From an uncultured Lachnospiraceae bacterium (lineage in GTDB: Bacteria; Bacillota; Clostridia; Lachnospirales; Lachnospiraceae): a DNA stretch of 5,701 bases. The DNA lies in the NCBI GenBank assembly GCA_910586025.1, contig CAJUIO010000104.1, positions 1-5,701 on the forward strand, written 5' to 3'. Below the pieces are notes generated by a model. That model saw only the letters and a program-made list of their open reading frames with translations, had not been told where the DNA came from and ran no database searches. Positions 1-5,701 of the stretch are shown one piece after another; the stretch's first letter is position 1; each line of letters starts with the position of its first letter. The translations under genes and the position numbers were made by a program.

Positions 1-301
1 GAAATTAAGAACCGCTGTAGAATTAATTGAGAATGGCTTAACTGAATGACATTGAGCAGTCAATACGGGCCACAATATTCCGGCGTTAACCTGACAGAAC
101 TTGACAAAATTAAGGAATAACGATTTTTAACCGCATAAACGCAAAACCATGAGTCTATGAAACTGCTTTTACTGCCTCTGGATACATACAGGCAGATCGC
201 AGCGTCAAACGGAAAATATCTCCTCAGAATAGGGACAGGCAGGCAAATAATATACTGATAAAAAAGCATGGTGAGTTCCCACATGGGAAGAGATCGGGAT
301 C
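1..301. other. AT-rich region left of the small gene, no intact gene
   Basis: This stretch is visibly more AT-rich than the operon to its right and has no convincing intact gene. A 74-codon open frame on the minus strand (60-284) has no ribosome site before its ATG and its product resembles no family I know. A short plus-strand frame (268-324, 18 codons) ends two bases before a possible ATG at 326 and is not recognisable. A TATACT at 251-256 could be a -10 element for the gene at 302, but no good -35 sits 16-18 bases upstream. A perfect TTGACA at 101-106 lacks a good -10 at that spacing and falls in possible coding remnants. The left end may hold the tail of a decayed gene (see 2-120). Confidence 0.6.
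2..120 (+). pseudogene. Possible decayed C-terminal end of an upstream plus-strand gene
   Basis: Reading from base 2 gives a helix-like peptide, KLRTAVELIENGLTE, that stops at 47-49. In a second frame, bases 73-120 read QYSGVNLTELDKIKE and stop at 118-120. Placed end to end, the two resemble the tail 'AxELIExGLTxxxIAxxTGLxLxEIxKLK' that I recall from C-termini of Rpn/PD-(D/E)XK-type nuclease-transposases and similar helix-turn-helix tails. That would mean a frameshift between about bases 45 and 75. The family match is from memory and the fragment is short, so the call is tentative. The alternative is that the first stop is the true end of an intact gene lying mostly outside the window. Confidence 0.25.
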
Positions 302-613
302 ATGCGGCAAAGGCGCGGGAATAAAATGGAGAATCAGGGGAAAGGGTCTGACAATGTGCGGGATTTGGATATCCGGGAGGTAAACATTGAAAAGCTGAGG
401 GATATCCGGGAGGTAATAATAGACGGGAGTCTTGATAAAGAGGAAAAGAGGAGAGACTTTATCAGACAGATTGAAAATCCCTGCCTTTACAGGCAGGGAG
501 AATATATTGTCAGCCTTAAGTTTGCGGATACGGATGTGACACTTGAAGAACGGCTTTTGGAGTATTTGGAGCGCTCTGAAGGGGAAGAGGCGCCCTGGGA
601 GCTTCTCCATTAA
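302..613 (+). CDS. Small hypothetical protein, DUF6870-like
   Basis: A 103-residue soluble, charged protein with no signal peptide or membrane segment. Its core reads DLDIREV, then DIREVIID, a basic KEEKRRDFIRQI helix, NPCLYRQGEYIV, and FADTDVTLEERLLEYL. This order (DIR-V repeat, helix ending in RQI-NP, a YR-G-Y turn, then FADTD-TLE) matches small proteins annotated DUF6870 in Clostridia, as far as I recall. Their function is unknown, and I recall them often on accessory elements. Family members often have a second Cys in the NP-C-YRCG turn; here that position is Gln. The start is uncertain. ATG at 302 has only a weak GAG-type ribosome site, and ATG at 326 (95 residues) is preceded by GGGA at 317-320 and fits the family's N-terminus at least as well. 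The gene converges on the lyase gene and their stop codons overlap. Confidence 0.7.
   Translation: MRQRRGNKMENQGKGSDNVRDLDIREVNIEKLRDIREVIIDGSLDKEEKRRDFIRQIENPCLYRQGEYIVSLKFADTDVTLEERLLEYLERSEGEEAPWELLH
367..416 (+). repeat. 17-bp direct repeat inside the small gene
   Basis: The 17-mer GGATATCCGGGAGGTAA occurs at 367-383 and again, identical, at 400-416. The period is 33 bases, exactly 11 codons, so both copies are read in the same frame and encode DIREV. Each copy contains the palindrome GGATATCC. The protein repeat is expected for this family, so at least part of the similarity is protein-driven, but identity at every synonymous site suggests a recent duplication or gene conversion. Confidence 0.85.
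474..499 (-). terminator. Probable intrinsic terminator of the transporter-lyase operon
   Basis: Bases 478-486 and 491-499 form a perfect 9-bp stem, six pairs of which are G-C. Read on the minus strand the loop is GTAA, a GNRA-type tetraloop, and the stem is followed at once by TTTT (477-474) and then CAAT. On the plus strand the stem is followed by GAATATATTG, so the terminator shape belongs to the minus strand only. It lies about 110 bases past the lyase stop codon, inside the convergent small gene. The T run is short, so termination may be incomplete. Confidence 0.6.
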
Positions 614-2589
614 TACTGGACGCAGATTCCTTCCCGGTTCCGGCTGGAAAATACCATGGTCTTGCCATAGGAAGAGAAGCCGCCGGCTTCAAAGTAATCC
701 ACTTCGCTGATCAGCTCCTGGTGGCAGAGGATCACCACGTGTTCGGTTCCGTTTTTCCTGATTCGGATTCCCTCCGCCTGCAGAGGGCTGAGGCGCTCCC
801 CGCTCCGGACTTTGGAAACAGGGATAAGCTCTGCGGACACATCCTGAGCTTGCGCAGAGGCGGAGATCACGGTGTACAGAGAAGCCTGTCCTTCCTGCGT
901 ATCATGCACGGTGAGACAGTCGCAGGCGGTGAGCAGATTATATTCAGGAGAGCATTCGGCCTCTGACAGGCTTCCCGTGCCCTTCAAGGCAAAAAGCTCC
1001 GCCCGTACCCTCCGGCCTTCAAAGCGTACCCGCACAGGACCTGCGGAGCCATCCTCAAGGAGAGAGGCGCGCCCCTGGCGGCCAAAATGAAACCGGCTGT
1101 GATATTTGTGCGTTCCACTGCCGTAAAACACATCCGCAATGAGAATCAGGCCTTCTTCCAGAGTGACCACCTTTCTGGTGGCGAAAATTCCCTTTTCCAG
1201 ATAACCAAGATGAGCGGCCATGGCAAAATTAATCTGTCCCCTGAAGCAGAATTCTCCTTTTATGGGATATGCCATGCGGCTGTATCCCCAGCTGTCCGTG
1301 CACTCGCAGAACTCCTCGCCGTCAACACAGACCGTATTATGGCTGGAGGGAAGCTTCAGCTTACGGCGCACGGGGCTGTCCACATAGGTATAGCGTCCCG
1401 GATCGATCAGGATGTCCTCCCCGCAAGAGAAATAGACCACATGGAGCTGGTCTCCGTGGCCGTGGCCGCTTCCCATACAGCCGCAGTGCAGGCGCAGATA
1501 GTCGGCCGCTGCATGCCATCCGCTGCGGAGGAAATAATTTCCGGAATCTGTGAGAACCCGGGAGGTCTCCTTTGGCGGGACGGAAGGAAGAGATTTATAA
1601 GCCTCAAGGCCGCTCAGGCCAAAGCTCCACAGATTATCCTCGAAAAAGATTCCCTGTGACAGCGCTTTCAGTGAGGAATCCTGACAGAGCAGTGAGGCCC
1701 CGGTCAGGAGGTCTCTTGCGTCGATATCGTCGCTGTCCCCCTGACAGGGCATATGTCCGTCCGGCTTGCACCAGCAGGCGAGCGCAAAGGCCATTTTCCG
1801 GACGAAGTCCCGCAGTCGCTGCGGCACCGGTTTGTGGAAACGGTCCATCAGAAGCAGGGAGTCCATCAGCGCATACAGAACCTCGCAGTGGTACATGGGG
1901 CTCTGCTCCCACTGGCTTCCGTCACCGAATACCTGCATATATACTTCCTGATCCAGCCTCCCTGCCGCTTCCTGTGTCCACTCCGGATTGTCAAAGTAAA
2001 GTCCGAGAAGCAAAAGCCCGTGGTTTTGCAGCACGCCCCAGTTGCTAAGGTGATGGAAGGGAAGATCGGTCTCCATCAGATACTGCCCGTGAATACGCAG
2101 TGCGTCATCCGCTTTTTCCTGTAATCTGGCCGTCCAAAGAGGGCTGTCGGAAAAAAGAATAAAGGATTTTAGCCAGTTTTCGATCCGGATACCGGCCTCC
2201 AGACTGCGCCAGGTATCGTTTCGGCTCTCCTGCGTAAGAGGTGCGCATTCGATCCAGTCACAGAGCAGCTCCGTGAACTTTTCGGCATATTTCTCATGAC
2301 CTGTCAGCTGCCAGGCCTTTCCGAGAATCAGGAAGCAGGTGTGGCGGTTCAGTGCGTAGAGCCACTCCGGGTCGCCTTCCGGAATGTGGTTCCAGATAAT
2401 TTTTTCCGGAAAGACCACGCTTTTGTTCGTTCGCTCCATTTCCCAGTGCTCCCGGAACAAAAAGGTATTGCGGCATATGTTTTTGGCCTGCTCTAAAACA
2501 TGGGCACAGGAGTCCGGATAGTGTGTTTTCCAGTAAGCGATTGTGGAATCCAGTTCACCGGCGAACCAGAATTTTTCTGATAGCTTCAT
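610..2589 (-). CDS. Heparinase II/III-family polysaccharide lyase, cytosolic
   Basis: A 659-residue protein with no signal peptide, expected to cleave uronate-containing oligosaccharides by beta-elimination in the cytosol. Residues ~40-330 fit the alpha/alpha-toroid N-terminal domain (Hepar_II_III_N), with DPEWLYALNRH near 73-83, RSLEAGIRIENW 128-139, SNWGVLQNHG 182-191 and EQSPMYH 228-234. Residues ~340-650 fit the heparinase II/III-like beta-sandwich, with GHGHGDQL 375-382, LIDPGRYTY 394-402 and HNTVCVDG 417-424. By family analogy N189/H190 and Y233 are the likely catalytic residues, and H376 or H378, D396 and H417 a likely metal site. Related families include PL12, PL15, PL17 and PL21; the sequence alone does not choose between heparan, chondroitin, alginate or another uronate glycan. 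The start is fixed by GGGAGGAG at 2596-2603, six bases before the ATG. The gap to the upstream permease gene is 21 bases, so it is co-transcribed with the transporter that probably supplies its substrate. Confidence 0.93.
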   Translation of the reverse strand: MKLSEKFWFAGELDSTIAYWKTHYPDSCAHVLEQAKNICRNTFLFREHWEMERTNKSVVFPEKIIWNHIPEGDPEWLYALNRHTCFLILGKAWQLTGHEKYAEKFTELLCDWIECAPLTQESRNDTWRSLEAGIRIENWLKSFILFSDSPLWTARLQEKADDALRIHGQYLMETDLPFHHLSNWGVLQNHGLLLLGLYFDNPEWTQEAAGRLDQEVYMQVFGDGSQWEQSPMYHCEVLYALMDSLLLMDRFHKPVPQRLRDFVRKMAFALACWCKPDGHMPCQGDSDDIDARDLLTGASLLCQDSSLKALSQGIFFEDNLWSFGLSGLEAYKSLPSVPPKETSRVLTDSGNYFLRSGWHAAADYLRLHCGCMGSGHGHGDQLHVVYFSCGEDILIDPGRYTYVDSPVRRKLKLPSSHNTVCVDGEEFCECTDSWGYSRMAYPIKGEFCFRGQINFAMAAHLGYLEKGIFATRKVVTLEEGLILIADVFYGSGTHKYHSRFHFGRQGRASLLEDGSAGPVRVRFEGRRVRAELFALKGTGSLSEAECSPEYNLLTACDCLTVHDTQEGQASLYTVISASAQAQDVSAELIPVSKVRSGERLSPLQAEGIRIRKNGTEHVVILCHQELISEVDYFEAGGFSSYGKTMVFSSRNREGICVQY

Positions 2590-2610
2590 CTATAGCTCCT
2601 CCCTCTTACA

Positions 2611-3438
2611 TCAGCCCTTGATTCCGCTGGATGCGATCCCCTGTACAAAAAATTTCTGTCCGGCAAGGAAAATGACAAGGACAGGAACCAGGGACAGGAC
2701 GCTGGCCGCCATGACCAGGCCGTATTCTGCGGAGTACTGGGCGATAAACATCTTGATTCCCAGCTGGATCGTCTTGTTTTCCGTGGAATTAAAGTAAATC
2801 ATAGGTCCCATGTAGTCGTTCCAGATCGTCACGAAGCTGAAGATCGTCAGGGTTGCGATGCTGGGCTTGGCAAGCGGCAGCGCAATGCGGAAGTAGTTTC
2901 CGTATTCGCTGAGACCGTCAATGCGGCCCGCCTCCAAAAGTTCGTTTGGCAGGGACATGAAAAACTGTCGCATCAGGAAAACTCCGAAGGCGCTGAAGCT
3001 CTGCATCAGCACATATCCCAGATGGCTGTCAACCAGATGCATTTTGTTCATCATACTGTACTGCGGAAGCATATAAACCTGCCAGGGTATGGCAATGGTG
3101 GCAACATACAACAGAAACAGCGCGTCTCTGCCCCTGAACCGACATTTGGAAAATCCGTAGGCCGCAAAGCTTGAGGTGACTACCTGAACAATGGTGATGA
3201 TCACGGTCAGCTTGACGCTATTAAATGTAAAGGTCGCAAGAGGGATCTTATCCCAGATCTTTGAGTAGTTCTGCCATTGAGGCACCTGCGGAAACCAGTG
3301 AAAGGTCATGCTGAACACCTCGCTGTCTGTCTTGATGGAGGCGCTCAGCATCCACAGAAGAGGCATCAGGGTAAAGCAGGTCAGCACAATCAGGATAATA
3401 TACATTATTATTTTATAGGTTAAACTTCTGTTTTTCAT
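2611..3438 (-). CDS. Carbohydrate ABC transporter permease, MalG-like (CUT1)
   Basis: A 275-residue inner-membrane permease, the second of the pair. It begins MKNRSLTYK with a transmembrane helix at ~10-34 and MPLLWMLSASIKT just after, typical of MalG-type proteins. Further membrane segments lie near 75-98, 106-125, 141-160, 190-210 and 240-262. The EAA loop that docks the ATPase is at ~169-190 (EAGRIDG, then ALPLAKP), and the C-terminus GIASSGIKG is the usual MalG-type ending. An ATG at 3475-3477 would add 13 residues and overlap the previous gene, but it has no good ribosome site. The ATG at 3436-3438 follows AGGAGGAG at 3447-3454 with eight bases between and gives the normal family N-terminus, so I chose it. 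It should pair with the MalF-like subunit encoded just upstream. Confidence 0.95.
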   Translation of the reverse strand: MKNRSLTYKIIMYIILIVLTCFTLMPLLWMLSASIKTDSEVFSMTFHWFPQVPQWQNYSKIWDKIPLATFTFNSVKLTVIITIVQVVTSSFAAYGFSKCRFRGRDALFLLYVATIAIPWQVYMLPQYSMMNKMHLVDSHLGYVLMQSFSAFGVFLMRQFFMSLPNELLEAGRIDGLSEYGNYFRIALPLAKPSIATLTIFSFVTIWNDYMGPMIYFNSTENKTIQLGIKMFIAQYSAEYGLVMAASVLSLVPVLVIFLAGQKFFVQGIASSGIKG

Positions 3439-3446
3439 AGGGCTGT

Positions 3447-3454
3447 CTCCTCCT
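3447..3454 (-). promoter_or_regulatory. Ribosome binding site that sets the MalG-like permease start
   Basis: AGGAGGAG on the minus strand, eight bases before the ATG at 3436-3438. It lies in the 20-base gap after the MalF-like stop codon (3459-3461). It supports the short start over the in-frame ATG at 3475-3477. Confidence 0.85.
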
Positions 3455-3458
3455 GTTC

Positions 3459-4367
3459 TCACATATAGCTGACCCATTTTTTCTCCATACGGAACTGAAA
3501 TGCGGTAAGCGCTGCCACGATCAGAAACAGAACCATCGCCGCCGCAGAGGAACGGCCGTAGCTCCAGGAGATAAAGGCCTGGTTATAGATATACTGGCTC
3601 ATCATGGTTGATGCGGTGCCGGGGCCGCCCTCCGTCATCAGATAGACCAGATCGAATACCTTGAGGGAGTTGATGGTCAGCATCATGACGACAAAGAAGG
3701 TGCTGGGAGTCAGCATTGGCAGAGTGATACTTTTAAACTGCTGGAAGCTGCCGGCTCCGTCAATCTGTGCGGCCTCGTAGAGAGAGCCGGGGATATCCTG
3801 CAGGGCGGCCAGATAGACAATCATAAAGTATCCCATGTTTTTCCAGACATTGACAATGACAAGGGCCGGAATTACCCAGACAGTGCTCGCAGTCCAGCCC
3901 GGGGGATCGGATATGCCGATGTGCATAAGAAAGCTGTTGATCGGACCGATATCCCGGAAGAGAAAGTTCCAGACCACGGCGATGGCCACGTTGGATGCCA
4001 CATAGGGAAAAAAGATGGCGCACCGGAAGATGGCCTTACCCTTAAGCTTCTGATTCAGGAGCACCGCAAGCCCCAGGGACGCGCACATGGAAAAAAATAC
4101 GGTAAAGATGCTGAAATAAGCGGTTTTCCAGATAGAGCCCCGGAACACCCTGTCCTTAAAGATAGCGATAAAATTGTTGATTCCGTTAAACTTCATGGCA
4201 TTAAAGCCGTCCCATTCCGCAAGGCTGAGAGCAAGGGAAAAGATTACGGGTATCAGCACAAAGATAAAAAATCCCACAAAGTTCGGAATGATAAAAGAAA
4301 GACCCACCAGGGTGTTTCTCCTGCTCAGAGAAATTTGTTTTTGATTTCGTTTGGGTTTTGTCAACAT
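3459..4367 (-). CDS. Sugar ABC transporter permease, MalF-like (CUT1)
   Basis: A 302-residue inner-membrane permease. A basic N-terminus (KPKRNQKQISLSRR) leads into a first helix at ~21-50. Others lie near 84-106, 116-136, 158-186, 222-245 and 274-293, six in all as in compact MalF-type subunits without the large periplasmic loop. The EAA loop is at ~198-217 (EAAQIDGAG, then ITLPMLTP). FDLVYLMTEGGPGTAS at 238-253 is a signature of this subfamily. The start is fixed by AAAGGAGG at 4373-4380, five bases before the ATG. The MalG-like gene follows after 20 bases. No ATPase gene is visible in the window; CUT1 systems of Firmicutes commonly use a shared MsmX-type ATPase encoded elsewhere. Confidence 0.95.
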   Translation of the reverse strand: MLTKPKRNQKQISLSRRNTLVGLSFIIPNFVGFFIFVLIPVIFSLALSLAEWDGFNAMKFNGINNFIAIFKDRVFRGSIWKTAYFSIFTVFFSMCASLGLAVLLNQKLKGKAIFRCAIFFPYVASNVAIAVVWNFLFRDIGPINSFLMHIGISDPPGWTASTVWVIPALVIVNVWKNMGYFMIVYLAALQDIPGSLYEAAQIDGAGSFQQFKSITLPMLTPSTFFVVMMLTINSLKVFDLVYLMTEGGPGTASTMMSQYIYNQAFISWSYGRSSAAAMVLFLIVAALTAFQFRMEKKWVSYM

Positions 4368-4401
4368 GTTTGCCTCCTTTCAGAAGAGTCTCCTACTTAA
4401 G

Positions 4402-4425
4402 AAGGCGGCAGAATGCTGCCGCCTT
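4402..4425 (-). terminator. Intercistronic hairpin after the binding-protein gene
   Basis: Bases 4402-4411 and 4416-4425 form a perfect 10-bp stem rich in G-C, with a 4-base loop (CATT on the minus strand). It begins 31 bases after the binding-protein stop codon and ends before the ribosome site of the MalF-like gene. On the minus strand only TTCTT follows the G-C core, so it is a weak or partial terminator at best. In maltose-type operons such hairpins raise binding-protein output over permease output, by partial termination or by protecting the upstream mRNA; the same role is inferred here. Confidence 0.65.
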
Positions 4426-4456
4426 TTGTGTTACAATCGGATCTTGAGATCTATCC

Positions 4457-5701
4457 TTACTGCCCCTGGATTTCTTTGCTGCGCTCTGCCATTTCGGCAA
4501 GACCATCGTCTACGGAAAGCTCGCCGATCATGATAAGCGAGTGCTCCTCTCCGAGCATCTGGTTTACCTCGGCGGATTTTTCAGCCAAAGGACGGTCGAG
4601 AGAAATATTTTTGGTTACAAGGGCGGCTGCGGCCTCTTCGGGCATGCCGTCAATTCCTGCGATTGCGGAAATAATGCTGTCATCCTTCATTGCCGGAATA
4701 TCGCCGTTCTCCGCATAAATTTTAGCGCCGTTCTCCCCGCAGGCATATTTGAGGAATTCCCATGCTGCCTCCTTGTTCTTGGAGTTCGCACTGATACCCA
4801 TAGGAGTGGTGGAGCCTACCGTGTAGCCTGCTTCCAGATTATCGGCGTGAGGAATTGTGGCGATTCCCCAGTTGACGGAGCTTTCTCCTGCGGCCACCTT
4901 GCTGATCATGGTTGCCATGAACCAGCTTCCCATAGGCATCATCGCCACCTGACCCTGCTGGAACGGGCTGGAATAATGGATGTTTCCTGTTTTCAGAGTG
5001 GAGAAATCCATCACGGTGCCTGCGTCCTGCATGCGCAGTACCATCTCATAGTAGGGCTTGAAGAAGGTGTAGTCGGTATCAAGGATGGTATGCTCGCCGT
5101 CCTGCACGCCCCAGTTCTGTACACAGGCCTGCCAGGTATGGATCAGCGCACCGTATTTCTTGTCATTGCCTTCGCCAATCGTTACTTTTGCGGCGAGCTC
5201 TTCAAACTCGGTCCATGTCATATCGTTTGTGGGATAAGGCACACCTGCCTCATCAAAGATATCCTTGTTATAATATAAAATGTAAAAGCCTGTGGAAATC
5301 GGAAGAGCAACCTGCTTTCCTCCCATGTTCAGCATCTCCGCCACGCCATTATAAGCGGAAAGGTCAATGCCGTCCCTTTCAATATAGGGAGTCAGGTCCT
5401 CGAGCTGTCCTCTTGCGGCAATGGAGGGAGTGGTGTCGCCGTCCTTGATCCAGACAACATCCAGGTCATTGCCTCCGTTCAACATAACGGTCAGCTTCTG
5501 TGTATAGTCAGCCGATGCAATATCGATGATTTCAACCTTAATATTTGGATGAGCGTTCTCAAAGCCTTCAATCAGAGGGGTGACTGTTGCGCTGGTAGTG
5601 GCATCCCACGCCGCAATCTTCAGGGTGGCCTCCTGTGTGGAAGAATCGGATTCCGTTTCCGCCTCGGGTGCGGCTTCCTGTGCCTCGGTCTCATCCTTTT
5701 C
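4457..5701 (-). CDS. Extracellular sugar-binding protein of an ABC transporter, 5' end missing
   Basis: The frame stays open to the right edge, so 414 codons are visible and the start lies outside. The first ~26 visible residues are an acidic Glu/Ala/Thr/Ser linker, as found just after the lipid-anchored Cys of Lachnospiraceae lipoproteins, so the signal peptide and lipobox should lie just beyond the window. The mature fold then starts at TLKIAAWDAT. Family 1 solute-binding features follow: EGFENAHPNIKVE near 45-57, DLDVVW near 79-84, LPISTGFYILYYNKDIFDEAG at ~133-153 and a WTEFEEL segment near 163. Later come SSPFQQGQVAMMPMGSWF and GSTTPMGISANSKNKEAAWEF, both typical of the C-terminal lobe. 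It should capture an oligosaccharide outside the cell and pass it to the two permeases. The linked lyase suggests a uronate-containing ligand, but the binding residues cannot be assigned from sequence alone. Confidence 0.95.
   Translation of the reverse strand, partial: EKDETEAQEAAPEAETESDSSTQEATLKIAAWDATTSATVTPLIEGFENAHPNIKVEIIDIASADYTQKLTVMLNGGNDLDVVWIKDGDTTPSIAARGQLEDLTPYIERDGIDLSAYNGVAEMLNMGGKQVALPISTGFYILYYNKDIFDEAGVPYPTNDMTWTEFEELAAKVTIGEGNDKKYGALIHTWQACVQNWGVQDGEHTILDTDYTFFKPYYEMVLRMQDAGTVMDFSTLKTGNIHYSSPFQQGQVAMMPMGSWFMATMISKVAAGESSVNWGIATIPHADNLEAGYTVGSTTPMGISANSKNKEAAWEFLKYACGENGAKIYAENGDIPAMKDDSIISAIAGIDGMPEEAAAALVTKNISLDRPLAEKSAEVNQMLGEEHSLIMIGELSVDDGLAEMAERSKEIQGQ

Noticed and set aside
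101..129. Perfect TTGACA as a promoter -35 element
   Set aside because: No acceptable -10 element lies 16-18 bases downstream, and the bases fall in possible coding remnants.
188..243. Repeated ACAGGCAG words at 188-195 and 235-242, and again at 489-496
   Set aside because: Only eight bases long, irregularly spaced and without dyad structure at the first two sites; likely chance.
60..284. 74-codon minus-strand frame in the AT-rich left region
   Set aside because: No ribosome site, no recognisable motif, hydrophobic and aromatic composition as expected from random AT-rich DNA.
224..610. 128-codon minus-strand frame opposite the small gene
   Set aside because: The plus-strand product has a family-like motif order, while the minus-strand product is a Pro/Leu/Phe-rich shadow.
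676..690. 6-bp hairpin with a 3-base loop, considered as a terminator for the small plus-strand gene
   Set aside because: No T run follows on the plus strand, and it lies in conserved lyase codons (EAGGFSS).
1087..1659. 190-codon plus-strand frame opposite the lyase gene, with others such as 1572-2048
   Set aside because: The lyase reading is supported by conserved motifs throughout, and the antisense frames are open through codon bias only.
2377..2411. Two copies of the palindrome TTCCGGAA within 35 bases
   Set aside because: Both fall on Pro-Glu codons (CCG GAA) of the lyase with common codon choice; a regulatory site inside the gene is not supported.
3436..3477. Longer MalG-like permease start at 3475-3477
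   Set aside because: It would overlap the previous gene, lacks a good ribosome site and adds residues the family does not have, whereas the ATG at 3436-3438 has AGGAGGAG at good spacing.
4541..5278. 245-codon open frame on the plus strand opposite the binding-protein gene
   Set aside because: It lies wholly antisense to a well-supported gene, has no family resemblance and has a Cys/His-rich composition typical of antisense frames.

Overview
The window looks like part of a Gram-positive Clostridia genome, most likely Lachnospiraceae. The reasons are the strong AGGAGG-type ribosome sites, the short intergenic gaps, the acidic Ser/Thr/Glu linker at the front of the solute-binding protein, a CUT1-type sugar transporter with no ATPase gene of its own, and moderate G+C in the genes. 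The genus cannot be fixed from this sequence.

Almost all of the window (610-5701) is one minus-strand operon, read from right to left. It holds an extracellular sugar-binding lipoprotein (cut off at the right edge, so its signal peptide is missing), a MalF-like permease, a MalG-like permease, and a 659-residue heparinase II/III-family polysaccharide lyase. The lyase has no visible signal peptide. The simplest reading is that uronate-containing oligosaccharides are captured outside, imported by the ABC transporter (powered by a shared ATPase encoded elsewhere) and cleaved in the cytosol by the lyase. The exact glycan cannot be read from the sequence. Gaps of about 20 bases separate the last three genes. 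An 89-base gap with a strong hairpin separates the binding protein from the first permease, a common way to make more binding protein than permease.

The left part (1-613) is different. A small plus-strand gene (302-613), resembling the DUF6870-type small proteins of Clostridia, runs into the lyase gene tail to tail; the two stop codons overlap within TTAA at 610-613. There is therefore no intergenic space for a terminator. A 9-bp stem with a GNRA-type loop followed by four T on the minus strand (474-499) lies inside the small gene and is a good candidate for the operon's terminator. Upstream (1-301) the DNA is more AT-rich and has no convincing intact gene. It may hold the decayed C-terminal end of a plus-strand gene (2-120), hinting at an old insertion or rearrangement boundary.

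No rRNA, tRNA, CRISPR array, insertion sequence or clear riboswitch was seen, and no clearly new system. The points of most interest are the terminator embedded in a convergent gene and the cytosolic lyase of unknown substrate.
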